From Flaccisagitta enflata (taxonomy: Eukaryota > Chaetognatha > Sagittoidea > Aphragmophora), in contig OZ231126.1 in assembly GCA_965153355.1 (NCBI GenBank), positions 42,098,001 through 42,162,000 on the forward strand: a stretch of DNA of 64,000 nucleotides. Direction: 5' to 3'. This document shows, piece by piece, positions 11,401 to 23,002 of this stretch (positions are counted from its first letter, which is position 1; every line of letters begins with the position of its first letter). A program made the translations under genes and the position numbers. The notes below the pieces were generated by a model. The model did not search any database and had not been told where the DNA came from. It worked only from the letters and a program-made list of their open reading frames with translations.

Positions 11401-12481
11401 TGAGAACCAATCCCAATATTTAAAAACTCCTCATGTCTTAAAAATCATAAATAAAGACGGTATTGCCTGTGAAGAAAAGTTGGACGAATTGAGAAACTTG
11501 ATAGGTGGAAAAGGGTTAAAAGTTTTGCCATCTGGAGAGGAATTGCCAGAGAAAACTCCCGAGGTACCCGTGGTATCTAACTCGTTACCCGCCCCAACCG
11601 CAACCCAGTTGGCAATTGAAAAAATTGTAAGTGAAATAAGCGGTGTGAAAGAAAAGCAGCTGGCGAGAAGTTTGTTGAATGAGATTGATAGGAGCGACTA
11701 TATAAGTTTTGACCCGGATAATTTGGAAATCATTGTGGACGGGGAGAATATAAAGTTTTCTAACATAAAAAACTTGGTGCAATACTGTATATCGGCAAAC
11801 CCAAGTCATCTTCCCTTGGCAATTGCGCTATTTTTGCAGTGTATGATAAGAATAAAAATTCCAAGCGAACTTTTGAGACATGGTGATGCTTTGGGGATTC
11901 GCGAATCACTACTCAAAATAGAAGAACTGAAGAGTAGAGGTTTGTCCAGGGGAGAAAATACACCGCATAGTGAGACTGTTTTGGAAGGTGATCGTGCGGC
12001 GAACGGCGAAGGTGTGGATGGAGTAGGTGAGCAAGGTGAGCGTGGAAAAAAGAGGGATAGGGAAGAGGACGACGAAGACGACGGTGGCGCTTCTGTGTTA
12101 AACCCGGCAAAAAAATCTTATGGGATTTCCCAGGGGTCGTTGGACAAGATTCGCACGGCGCCGAAATTACGTGAACAGATTTCTTCGACATGGCGAGATG
12201 CCATGGGTGGGGGTAATTCGAGGAAGAGGAAGGCGACATTAGAATACCCAGACGCGGAAGAAGAGAAATATAGTGAGTGGAATAACGCGGCTGAACCTGC
12301 GTCGAGATCAAAGAGGAAGAGGGTGACATTAGAATATCCAGGAGCAGAGGAAGAGACATATAATGAGTGGAATAACGCGGCTGAACCTGCGTCGAGATCA
12401 AAGAGGAAGCGAGTGACAGTTGACTTTGTGCCGGAGGAAGAGGAGGAATTTGGAAGAGGGAAGCGGAAACGAACGGGATAG
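11393..12481 (+). CDS. Polinton accessory protein with repeated basic C-terminus
   Basis: 362 residues from ATG 11393 (the upstream in-frame GTG at 11384 is unlikely). Three parts are visible. The N-terminal two thirds include a helical region and a segment around residues 100-130 (FDPDNLEIIVDG, then SNIKNLVQYC) that resembles a conserved uncharacterised protein of animal Polintons. An acidic low-complexity linker (EEDDEDDGG) follows. The C-terminus holds three copies of a 32-residue unit containing (S/R)KRKR and LEYP.AEEE, with WNNAAEPA between copies. The basic clusters look like nuclear localisation signals. It overlaps the previous gene by 8 bases. Function unknown. Confidence 0.7.
   Translation: MSSENQSQYLKTPHVLKIINKDGIACEEKLDELRNLIGGKGLKVLPSGEELPEKTPEVPVVSNSLPAPTATQLAIEKIVSEISGVKEKQLARSLLNEIDRSDYISFDPDNLEIIVDGENIKFSNIKNLVQYCISANPSHLPLAIALFLQCMIRIKIPSELLRHGDALGIRESLLKIEELKSRGLSRGENTPHSETVLEGDRAANGEGVDGVGEQGERGKKRDREEDDEDDGGASVLNPAKKSYGISQGSLDKIRTAPKLREQISSTWRDAMGGGNSRKRKATLEYPDAEEEKYSEWNNAAEPASRSKRKRVTLEYPGAEEETYNEWNNAAEPASRSKRKRVTVDFVPEEEEEFGRGKRKRTG
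12216..12440 (+). repeat. 96-bp coding tandem repeat
   Basis: Two full and one partial copy of a 96-bp unit (rAAGAGGAAGrsGrGTGACA...) in the C-terminus of the accessory protein. The second and third copies are nearly identical (GCGGCTGAACCTGCGTCGAG in both), so the expansion is recent. Confidence 0.8.
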
Positions 12482-12559
12482 AATCTGCATAGAGTGGACG
12501 GGAGGTGACAAGTGAGTGATAGGGGTGGTGAATGAGTGGAAGGAGTGACATTGAAAAAA

Positions 12560-13735
12560 ATGCGAATTGAGTCAAGGAAAGTGTTGAAAAGGGCCGTTAG
12601 TGGAAAGGGCTCTCCGTTATTCCTGTCTAAAAATGCTTACGAAATCGGAAAATATTTAAAGAGGAAAGGATTTGATGTGGAGCAGAGTGAAATACGGGAG
12701 TACCTAGCAGAGCAAAAAAGCAGTGACATAGTAATAAAAAACAACAGCGAGAAAAAAATAAGTGAAGTGTCTCGACCAGTAATTCTCCCTCCCAACTACT
12801 TTGAATGGTTGAACGTTGATTTGTGTTATTTGAGCAGAGATCGTGGCTATGGAAGCTCAAGTACTAGATACATTTTGGTCCTAATGTGCGGATTATCATT
12901 GTACACGTACTATGCGCCTTGTTCTGGGACTCGGAGTTCATTTGTTATAAAGAGTTTTCAGAGTATTTTCGACAGGTCCCCGTTTGTCCCAGAGCGATCA
13001 AAGAAGGTGTGGGGGGATTTAGGAATTGAATGGAGGTCGGTTGAAATTTCTCAATTTTTCAAAAAAAATGGCCTAAAATTCTACGGCATTCTTCCACGTC
13101 GGCTTGAGCGGAAGGGGCGTGGCAATGTATACGCCGAGCAAAGCATAAAACTTTTAAGACAATTTTTAGAGTCGTATCAAAGGGACGTTGGGAATGATGT
13201 GCCCTTTGCCCAAAAACTGTTGGAAATCGAAACAGCGGTTAATTCAAAGCCAAGGTCGAGTTTGAATGGAATGTCAAGCCGAGATGCTCTAAATGAAGAC
13301 CCACTTCATATACGGAATATAAAGGCGAGTAACCGCTTTCGGCGACGGAAAAGTTTGAGAAAGAATGTGATTAGCCCAGCAAAGTTACCCTTGTTTGCAA
13401 TTGTGCGTGTAAGAAAATTTGCAAAAAAAGATGGCCTAGGTGCAAAGGAGTCTCATGGGTCAATTTCAAGGAACTACTACTGCGTTATAGACGTTGAAAA
13501 TTATGACCATGTGGATTACCATTTGCTGGCAAGCGTGTTTAACTTGAAAAAAGTGAGTGATTCTAAGTTTAGTTATGCAGAATTGAAATTCTACCCCGAA
13601 ATGACTGTACCCAAAGCCCGATATTACAATGTTTTGAACAATTCTGAAATTGTTAAGCGTGACAATAATTATGTATATATGAAGCCCGATTATTGTGATG
13701 AAACGTTTTACGCTGCTAAAGATGCTTTGAAATAA
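12560..13735 (+). CDS. retroviral-type (DDE) integrase
   Basis: 391 residues from ATG 12560; an in-frame GTG lies upstream. It would insert the element's ends into host DNA and create the 5-bp duplication. An N-terminal helical region is followed by the rve catalytic core. The three acidic residues are in NVDLCYL, in WGDLGIEW (the D-x-G-x-E form) and in NVYAEQSIKLL. The second and third are 39 residues apart, slightly more than the usual 35. After the core comes a basic linker and a C-terminal region with FAIVRVRKF and YYCVIDVENY strands, resembling the chromodomain-adjacent SH3-like part of Polinton integrases. The catalytic triad is intact with no stop or frameshift, so this gene looks functional. 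Confidence 0.92.
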   Translation: MRIESRKVLKRAVSGKGSPLFLSKNAYEIGKYLKRKGFDVEQSEIREYLAEQKSSDIVIKNNSEKKISEVSRPVILPPNYFEWLNVDLCYLSRDRGYGSSSTRYILVLMCGLSLYTYYAPCSGTRSSFVIKSFQSIFDRSPFVPERSKKVWGDLGIEWRSVEISQFFKKNGLKFYGILPRRLERKGRGNVYAEQSIKLLRQFLESYQRDVGNDVPFAQKLLEIETAVNSKPRSSLNGMSSRDALNEDPLHIRNIKASNRFRRRKSLRKNVISPAKLPLFAIVRVRKFAKKDGLGAKESHGSISRNYYCVIDVENYDHVDYHLLASVFNLKKVSDSKFSYAELKFYPEMTVPKARYYNVLNNSEIVKRDNNYVYMKPDYCDETFYAAKDALK

Positions 13736-13821
13736 CGCTGTATATAATGTGCTGTGGATTTTAGGTGATTGAGAGAAGATTGAAAATCGAATTGTGATTG
13801 GAAAAAAAAACTAGAAACATA

Positions 13822-14307
13822 ATGCTGATAAACGCGGTACCTCTTTGGAATTCAAGTTTGGTCGATTTGGTTGTACCAAATGGAACTGTTGGCGATTGGA
13901 TAAACAAGACGGATTGGAGTGATGATTTCTCGGCGAATGGTGTGGCAAATTGGACGACTACACAGTCATACGGTGGTAGTGACGGCTACGACGGTGTAGG
14001 TGGTGGTGACAGCGGAAGTAGTGGTTTTTGGTGGGAGCAGGAAGGCGGAGGTGAAGATCCTCCAGTCGTGAAGTTTGGGCCGGATATTGGCCTATTGCAA
14101 GCCGTTGGTGTTTACGTGAACTTTTTGTTGTTTGCGGCTGCGTTGGTGTTGGTGGTGGCGGTCGTGTGTAGGTGTGTGACGGCGAAGGTCCGGCTTAGTT
14201 TGAATCGTCGAAGTGGTCCCGAGATTGCATTCCAGTTTGGTGCCGACAGACGACGCGGTGACGAGAATGGAGACCGTGCAGGAGATCCAAATCGACTCGC
14301 GATCTAA
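13822..14307 (+). CDS. single-pass membrane protein with glycosylated-looking ectodomain
   Basis: 161 residues from ATG 13822. The N-terminal half has four N-glycosylation sequons (at about residues 10, 20, 28 and 43), aromatic residues and a Gly/Ser-rich stalk. One strong hydrophobic segment spans residues 91-117, followed by CRCV and a basic cytoplasmic tail. There is no classical signal peptide, so a type III (N-out) topology is likely. It lies 86 bp after the integrase and its end overlaps the next gene by 41 bp. It may be a virion or host-membrane protein; no homolog recognised. Confidence 0.7.
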   Translation: MLINAVPLWNSSLVDLVVPNGTVGDWINKTDWSDDFSANGVANWTTTQSYGGSDGYDGVGGGDSGSSGFWWEQEGGGEDPPVVKFGPDIGLLQAVGVYVNFLLFAAALVLVVAVVCRCVTAKVRLSLNRRSGPEIAFQFGADRRRGDENGDRAGDPNRLAI

Positions 14308-15136
14308 CGGGTGTTATCTGAAAGAAACGAGTGGTTTTCATATGAATCTCCCTGGATTATATCCTGATTCTGGAGGTAAAAAGGACTTGTATGTGAATGT
14401 GACTGATTTTAGACTCCCGACTATCGAAAAGAGGCTTACTTTTTCAATGTATTATGGTTTTGATACGACTGAAATACAGGTGGAATCTGTAAAGGAGTAC
14501 AGTTTTGTGTTTAGTAGTTTTAATGAATTTGCTCAGCAATTGAGATGTGCCGTTTTTAATGATTTTTTGTACAAGAGTAAATGTGTTAGAAATAAAGAAG
14601 ACGAGCCGGAGAGTCGTGATAAAGGAAGGAAAGATGAAGTAGAGACTGTATTTTCGTTGCGTTTTGTAGATGGTGCATTTGAACTAATGTTGGATGAGTA
14701 TTGTGTACTTTTTGCCTCTGTTAACTTGTTTGAATTTATGGGATTTAAAGCGGAAGTATCTGATGGTAAAAGTGGAAAGAATGGAGACAAGGTTTTGGTA
14801 CCCAGCAGTGGTGCTGATACGATGAAAATATGCAAACGTTTGACCTGTGGTACTCCAGTGCACTTTTTAAATGAATCGGATAGGGTGTGTCATTTAGTAA
14901 TTGACAGATGCGTAGAACCTGCTGTATATTTCAATGGTGGTAGATATGGAGTTGTATGTAGTTATGATTTGATGGAGCGGAAGCTTATGTCAAATTATAA
15001 GCGTTTTAGTTACGCTGGAATGCGCAGTATTAGCTTTTCTGTGTTAAATAATGATTTTAAGGCTTTTGATTTTGGCTGTTGTTTAAAGTCTCAGTCTTTG
15101 AGGTTTGTATTGAATATTGTTAAAAAAATTGATTAG
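14267..15136 (+). CDS. candidate minor capsid (penton-like) protein
   Basis: 289 residues from METVQEIQID at 14267, inside the end of the membrane-protein gene. Predominantly beta-strand-like alternation (LYVNVTDFRLP, EYSFVFSSFNEF, ETVFSLRFVDGAFELML, FEFMGF, PAVYFNGG, ISFSVLNNDF) with one charged insertion at about residues 115-135. Size, strand-rich character and position between integrase and major capsid fit the single jelly-roll penton-base protein of Polintons. This is inferred from shape and context, not from a diagnostic motif. No stop or frameshift. Confidence 0.6.
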   Translation: METVQEIQIDSRSNGCYLKETSGFHMNLPGLYPDSGGKKDLYVNVTDFRLPTIEKRLTFSMYYGFDTTEIQVESVKEYSFVFSSFNEFAQQLRCAVFNDFLYKSKCVRNKEDEPESRDKGRKDEVETVFSLRFVDGAFELMLDEYCVLFASVNLFEFMGFKAEVSDGKSGKNGDKVLVPSSGADTMKICKRLTCGTPVHFLNESDRVCHLVIDRCVEPAVYFNGGRYGVVCSYDLMERKLMSNYKRFSYAGMRSISFSVLNNDFKAFDFGCCLKSQSLRFVLNIVKKID

Positions 15137-15185
15137 ATCTGAATTTGTATTGATGCTATTGATTATTGTGAAAAAAAAACTTCAG

Positions 15186-15627
15186 ATGGCAATTTCTACT
15201 GATGCGCTACAAGCCATTGCTGTTAAAATGCGTGGAAATTTGCAAGAGGGAATAAAGTCGACTACAACAGAAACTAGTGATGCTTTGGAGACTTATAGGG
15301 AAGATATGAAAACTATGGAGAAAAATGAAAAGAAAGAAAGAAAAAAAAAACCCAGTCGGTGGAGTGAAAAAAAAGGATTTGAAGAAACCGAAAAAAAAGG
15401 AAACTGTGAAAAAAAAGGCAGCAAAGAAGGGAACTATGGCAAAGAAGTCTGGTTCGAAAGCTGGGAGTAAACGGAAGAAGAAAACTAAGAAAGAGAAGTC
15501 GACAAAGAAGATGAAGGTGGATGAGGTGTCTGACGCTTCAAGTAGCAGCTCTGATTCGTCGTCAAGCTCTTCGTCTTCTAGTTCTAGTAGTGAGAGCGGG
15601 TCCAGTGACAGTAGTGACTCCGAGTAA
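15186..15627 (+). CDS. Lys-rich, Ser-tailed core-like protein, frameshifted
   Basis: Starts MAISTDALQA at 15186. A helical N-terminus of about 50 residues runs into a long lysine-rich stretch and then an acidic Ser/Asp/Glu tail, an arrangement seen in viral DNA-condensing or histone-like core proteins. The frame breaks in the A10 run at 15341-15350. The upstream frame would end at 15470 in unlikely sequence, while the +1 frame continues with KKK/KPKKK repeats and the poly-Ser tail to 15627. Intact length would be about 147 residues. Function is inferred from composition only. Confidence 0.6.
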
Positions 15628-15749
15628 AATTTGTTGTGATTGATGTAAAAATGACAATGTATTGATTAAGTTTGTTAGTCGTGTTATTTGTGAATGTATA
15701 TAAATATTGTATATACTATATATGCAGGTTTACCCACCAATAAAAGAGA

Positions 15750-17120
15750 ATGTTTGCCGGTTTGCCTACCACTCACGTGCACGCGTCAATGTGCAAAAAA
15801 AATTTCTGGTTTTGTATTCTGTTGGAGGCGTGGGCAAGGGGGAAATACCCCGGGAAGGAGTATGTTCTTCAGATGATCGACGAAGTGGAGCAATTCATCA
15901 ACGGGCTGAACAACAATTGCATAGAACATTACAGGCTGATATGTGTACCGCTGAAGGACGGCGCCGATGGCAAGGAAGGCGAGGATCGCAAAAAGCCACC
16001 GAGAATCGCATTGGATGATTACGGTGGTGCCGTGTGGAGATACGAGAAGACAGACTCTGAAAACTCACTTGCGCTGACACGTGGTCCACTATCGTCATTG
16101 GAGGACCCGAATGCATCCGGTGTTGCGGCGCCCGAGGGGACGTCGTACTCATTGACGAAGATGGCGGCCTACGTGAAGGGGGTGATGGCGGTTGGTTCGA
16201 AGGTGTACAGTGAGTGCGTCCGTGTTGCGGGTAGGAAGAGGAGGATTGACAAGGAGTGGGAGTTGAAGTCGGCGGAGTTTGAAGTAGAGGGCCAGGTGAT
16301 GAACGCGAGCGACGAGCCCGAAAGGTTCAAACGGAGGAGGATTGATCAGCAGTGGCATGGGCGCATGGATGAATGGCAGCGCGAAAAGCGGCAATGCCAG
16401 AGGCTTTTTGAGAAGTGGAGGTCGGTGAAGGCCTGTGGTAGTGGTGCGATTGGCGGTGTAGGCAACATCGACAACGGCGACGACGACGATGTCGACGATG
16501 ATGGCGACGTTGTCGGCGATGTCAGTGACAACAATAACGACGCCATCGACGTCGATGATGAAGATGTCGACGACAACGACGACGGTGTCAATGACGCCGA
16601 CGTGGGTGACGTGGATGTCGACGATGGCGTCAACGACGCCGGTGGTGAAGATGGCAACGACGGCGTCAACGGCGCCGACGTCAGTGGCGACAATGACGAC
16701 GACGGCGTTAACGGTGCCAGTGGCGACGATGGCAATGACGCTGTCGATGGCGTTGACGCCGGTGGTGAGAATCGCGACAAAGAATACGGTGAAAGATTAA
16801 TGGAGAAGGCGCTGGCATATGTCAACGATGGCAATGAGGTATGGGTGGCGATGTCGGCGGAAACATGGGAGATGGCGATGAATCTGGTGGTCCCTAGCAA
16901 CGTCGACAACGTCGGTGGCGATGGTGGTGGCGTTAACAACGACAACGCCGACGCTGGTGGTGAAAATGTCTACGTCTACAACCGCGACGTTGACAACGAC
17001 AATGCCGATGCTGGTGGTGAAAATGTTTACGATGGCAACCGCGACGTAGACAACGACAACGCCGATGTTGGTGGTGAAAATGTCTACGTCTACACCCGCG
17101 AAGATTTGTTGCGGGAGTGA
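15750..17120 (+). CDS. 456-aa Asp/Asn-rich repeat protein, unknown
   Basis: ATG 15750. Residues 1-230 are ordinary, with a Lys/Arg-rich helical stretch (GRKRRIDKEWE and FKRRRIDQQW, two related copies). Residues 235-360 are an extreme Asp/Asn/Gly/Val low-complexity region (GDDDDVDDDGD-type). The C-terminus carries three copies of a 21-residue unit containing NDNADAGGENVY. A TATA-like TGTATATAAAT lies at about 15697 and a TATATGCAG acceptor-like site at about 15721, so the promoter or a leader exon may be close. No domain recognised. The acidic region could mimic DNA or bind basic proteins. Confidence 0.6.
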   Translation: MFAGLPTTHVHASMCKKNFWFCILLEAWARGKYPGKEYVLQMIDEVEQFINGLNNNCIEHYRLICVPLKDGADGKEGEDRKKPPRIALDDYGGAVWRYEKTDSENSLALTRGPLSSLEDPNASGVAAPEGTSYSLTKMAAYVKGVMAVGSKVYSECVRVAGRKRRIDKEWELKSAEFEVEGQVMNASDEPERFKRRRIDQQWHGRMDEWQREKRQCQRLFEKWRSVKACGSGAIGGVGNIDNGDDDDVDDDGDVVGDVSDNNNDAIDVDDEDVDDNDDGVNDADVGDVDVDDGVNDAGGEDGNDGVNGADVSGDNDDDGVNGASGDDGNDAVDGVDAGGENRDKEYGERLMEKALAYVNDGNEVWVAMSAETWEMAMNLVVPSNVDNVGGDGGGVNNDNADAGGENVYVYNRDVDNDNADAGGENVYDGNRDVDNDNADVGGENVYVYTREDLLRE

Positions 17121-17505
17121 TAAAATGAATGGGAGAAAGCATGTAACAATTGATTTTGATTGAGTAATTATAAACTTTGCATTTGTACAGCCGAAATGGT
17201 TAAAAATTGGTGGCTTATCTTCTCAGGTCAGAAGGTTCAACTAATTTAAACCCCTCGTTCAGACATGAGTAGAGCCTCATTGATTTTGATTTTATACTTT
17301 TTGTGTATTGGATTGTATTGACTAATTACCGTTATGGTTTATGGTTTCAAATGTTACGCTTACAAATGTGGTGTTAAAAATGTCTATTTTTAATATGCAA
17401 ATATCATTAGATTGACGAGAAATTGTGTGGAAATTGACATTGGTTATTAACGTTACTGCATTAAACACTGTGGACTGTATTTTTGGAAAGAGAACGCGGT
17501 GGAAA
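17121..17505. other. intergenic, no gene recognised
   Basis: AT-rich spacer between two low-complexity genes. The following frame is open upstream to 17425 but has no ATG before 17506. Confidence 0.4.
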
Positions 17506-18360
17506 ATGGGAAGCAACATATGTGATGGTGTAGAGAGTTTGGCACACATGAAGGTGGGTGGTGTGGTGGTGGGTGTGGGAGGCGAGACAGATGGTGATGC
17601 AAAGGTGAGGTGCGACCAGGACGATGTGAACAAATTTGCATCTGGTGGGCTTTGGTGTGAAGGTTACGAGGGATTGGAGGAATGGGTGTCGCGACTAACA
17701 ATGGATGAAGAAAAGTTGGAGGGTACCGAGGTGGTGATGGTGGATGACGGTGCGTGTGAACCGAACCAAGTGAAACCCGATAGCGCAGTGGGAGGGCAAG
17801 TTGAACCAGACTTGTCAAATTCGGTCCACGTCGTTACCGCATGCTGTACCTGTACGGATTTCTGCTTCTGTGCAACATCGCACACTTCTGCGTCGACTCC
17901 CTCTTCATCTTCTGCTGCTACTTCGTCCGACCAAGGACACGCAAAAGACGGGGCGTGCGCGATGGATGACGTGGAAAGCGACGCGGAGACGGATACGATG
18001 GTGTTGTTGGATACACCAGTGACGACTGGAGGTCCAATTCACGAGTGGGCGGAGATGACCCGTAGATTCGCTGCGTCGGCGTCGTCCGAGTACGTACCCC
18101 TAACTCCGAGGAGACCGACAAAGGCCGAAATACTCGATTTTTTCGCCCATCATCATTGTCGATGTGCAGCTGCGAATTACGAAGAGTTGGACGGAACATG
18201 TGGTTATTGTACCAGTGGGCTGCGCAGACGAGTGAGGGACGAGTTGTGGCGAATGGCCTACGCAAAGAAGGAGGAAACCAAATGGATTAGTGCACGAAAG
18301 ACTCTATTTGATGACAGTGTTGGCGAAGATGATGAAGGGTGGCCCAAACCGATGGCATAA
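17506..18360 (+). CDS. 284-aa Cys/His-containing protein, unknown
   Basis: First in-frame ATG at 17506 (MGSNICDGVE); an upstream GTG at 17425 is possible. Features seen are a glycine/valine N-terminus, acidic segments, a cysteine cluster at about residues 118-128 (ACCTCTDFCFC), a Ser/Thr linker and a more ordered C-terminus. That C-terminus has an SEYVPLTPRRPTKAEILDFF segment and a His/Cys group (HHHCRCAAANY, then GTCGYC) that could bind a metal. No LxCxE or known zinc-finger spacing is clear. Not recognised. Confidence 0.6.
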   Translation: MGSNICDGVESLAHMKVGGVVVGVGGETDGDAKVRCDQDDVNKFASGGLWCEGYEGLEEWVSRLTMDEEKLEGTEVVMVDDGACEPNQVKPDSAVGGQVEPDLSNSVHVVTACCTCTDFCFCATSHTSASTPSSSSAATSSDQGHAKDGACAMDDVESDAETDTMVLLDTPVTTGGPIHEWAEMTRRFAASASSEYVPLTPRRPTKAEILDFFAHHHCRCAAANYEELDGTCGYCTSGLRRRVRDELWRMAYAKKEETKWISARKTLFDDSVGEDDEGWPKPMA

Positions 18361-18591
18361 TTTCATTTACGTGACAATGGATGTATTTTTGTGGCCTTGT
18401 CTTTAAAGAGATGAAAAACTATGTAGATATGTATTTGTGTTATAAAATGAGATTATGAACATGGAATTTCTTTTTTTTTTCAGATTGAGCTTATATGCAA
18501 GAGATTGATTTGAATTGCTTCTTGGACATTCTCGGCCTGAAATAGAGACTACTTGTTACCTGAAAATTGACTGGCGTGATAAGGGGACAAT

Positions 18592-19188
18592 ATGGCTGGA
18601 CTGAAAGACGCAGATGATGGATTTGCCGTCAACAATCTGGACGCAGACGACTTTGGTGGCACTCAAGACGCCGATGCGCCACTGTCATGTGGGACATTGC
18701 CAATTGACGACGACGTTGGTGCGGATGTCGACGACGCCGGAATGACTAGCGACACCGACGACAGTGGAGCGTGTGGCGATGAGAAGGATATGCGTAATTT
18801 GACGAACGCGCAGTTGCAGTATGTGCCCTTGGAGGATAGAGTTGCGTGGTTGGAGAACGAGGTGGTGGTGATGAGGAGCGATGTGGAAAAAATGAAGTCG
18901 CGCATGGCCGACTTGATTGAAGTCACGAATGGGATGACGGCCCAGCCTGGAAATGAAGGGAGATCTGTGGTTACTGCGGCTGCTTTTGAGAAGATGGTGG
19001 ACGGTGCCTTGAAATCTGGGATGAAGTATGGGGTTAGTCGCAGTTACATCACACGTTTCGTTTGCGCAGAATTTGGGCAAATCAATAATCGTTATCTACA
19101 GAAGAAACTCGGCTTGCTTCTGAAGAAAAAGTTAACGACCAAGGAATATGTGTTAAACGATGCGCTGTACAGCATTAATGAGAAGTGA
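18592..19188 (+). CDS. acidic coiled-coil protein with linker-histone-like C-terminus
   Basis: 198 residues, ATG 18592. The N-terminus (1-65) is Asp-rich and disordered. Residues about 75-108 are a leucine-heptad coiled coil (RVAWLENEVVVMRSDVEKM). Residues about 128-198 read like a winged-helix domain of the H1/H5 linker-histone kind: AFEKMVDGALKSGMKYGVS helix, SYITRFV recognition helix, then INNRYLQKKLGLLLKKKLT. It may bind or package element DNA, or target chromatin. The assignment rests on pattern only. A TTTTTTTTTTCAG splice-acceptor-like site lies about 110 bp upstream of the ATG, suggesting a 5-prime UTR intron. Confidence 0.65.
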   Translation: MAGLKDADDGFAVNNLDADDFGGTQDADAPLSCGTLPIDDDVGADVDDAGMTSDTDDSGACGDEKDMRNLTNAQLQYVPLEDRVAWLENEVVVMRSDVEKMKSRMADLIEVTNGMTAQPGNEGRSVVTAAAFEKMVDGALKSGMKYGVSRSYITRFVCAEFGQINNRYLQKKLGLLLKKKLTTKEYVLNDALYSINEK

Positions 19189-19310
19189 ACTGTTTGCTAC
19201 TGAAAAGATATGTTGTTGTGGTTTTTTCAAATAACATTTTAACGTTACAGAGAAAAAAAAGGCGATTGTTGGATGACACGAAGTAAAGTATAAGTAACAT
19301 TAGAACAAAG

Positions 19311-22163
<2,853 letters not shown>

Positions 22164-22319
22164 AAGCAGTTGGGCTTCGATGTAGAGATATTTTTGATTT
22201 GTATTGTGTAGAATACCAATGAAAATGTGTTATTGTTTTGAATTGCATACGAGTTGGGATTACTTGCATTTTTGTTAACTGTTTTTTTTTTTTTTTTTTA
22301 TGTTAGACAGTAATCGGCA

Positions 22320-22595
22320 ATGGCAAAAGTTAAACGGGACGCAAAGGGACGATATGTTTCCTGTGTAAAAAAACATTTGCGTGGGGTACGGAAGCGAGGG
22401 AGGAGGCGACGGAAGAAAGGGAAGAGGAGGCGGAGGCGGAGGAGGAGGGGTGGAAAGCGAACAAGAGGAAGAACGCGGAGAAAGCGACGAAATAAATACT
22501 CACTGCCTAGACCATCGGTCGTTGCAAAACACGGGTGTGTGATCTCAAATGGAGTGACAGTTACAGTGACACGAAAACGACAAAGTGGTGATTAA
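22320..22595 (+). CDS. protamine-like Arg-rich core protein
   Basis: 91 residues, ATG 22320. The middle is an arginine/lysine/glycine run (residues about 20-60, many RRR and KKGKR clusters). The C-terminus is short and hydrophobic-polar (CVISNGVTVTVTRKRQ). Size, charge and position right after the capsid gene resemble the adenovirus pX/mu and adintovirus core peptides that condense packaged DNA. Homology cannot be shown from composition. A 20-base poly-T tract and a TTAGACAG acceptor-like site lie just upstream of the ATG. Confidence 0.65.
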   Translation: MAKVKRDAKGRYVSCVKKHLRGVRKRGRRRRKKGKRRRRRRRRGGKRTRGRTRRKRRNKYSLPRPSVVAKHGCVISNGVTVTVTRKRQSGD

Positions 22596-23002
22596 AATTA
22601 CATGTGTTCCAGGTTGGATAATTTGACGGACGATGAGGTGGCGTACCTCAGGCGTAAGGCGAATCGTGCATTCGAATCTCACATATGAAGAAACAAAAAC
22701 TATGTGGGAGTTGCTACACTGGTGACACGTTAAGTGTGGTGCGATTCGGCCAATAATTGGACTATTTGTGGACCAACGAAGTGGAGTGACAAGTTGACAT
22801 GTGTGTCCTCATGTGACTCTCTACGTAATTGTGATAGTCGAGTGTATGTGACGCGTTGACATTGTTATATATTTTGATAAATGGCAAGTTTAATGGTGCA
22901 TTTTATGTGGTACTAGTGGCATGTACTGGGATAATGTTATGTTAAAAAGAATTTGTATGTCATTTAATTTCAGATTGAACATGAGAATTATTCGATTAGA
23001 AA
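22596..23002. other. spacer before polymerase
   Basis: No long frame. A short open stretch at about 22616-22688, preceded by GTGTTCCAG, might be a small exon (LDNLTDDEVAYLRRK), but I cannot link it to a neighbour in phase. An acceptor-like ATTTCAG lies about 30 bp before the polymerase ATG, so a leader intron is possible. Confidence 0.35.

Noticed and set aside
15694-15876. Short overlapping frames at the start of the 456-aa gene
   Set aside because: The 15750 frame is far longer and has its own ATG. The others are shadows.
17506-18360. LxCxE-type Rb-binding motif in the Cys-containing protein
   Set aside because: The nearest match (LWCEG) lacks the glutamate at the fifth position.
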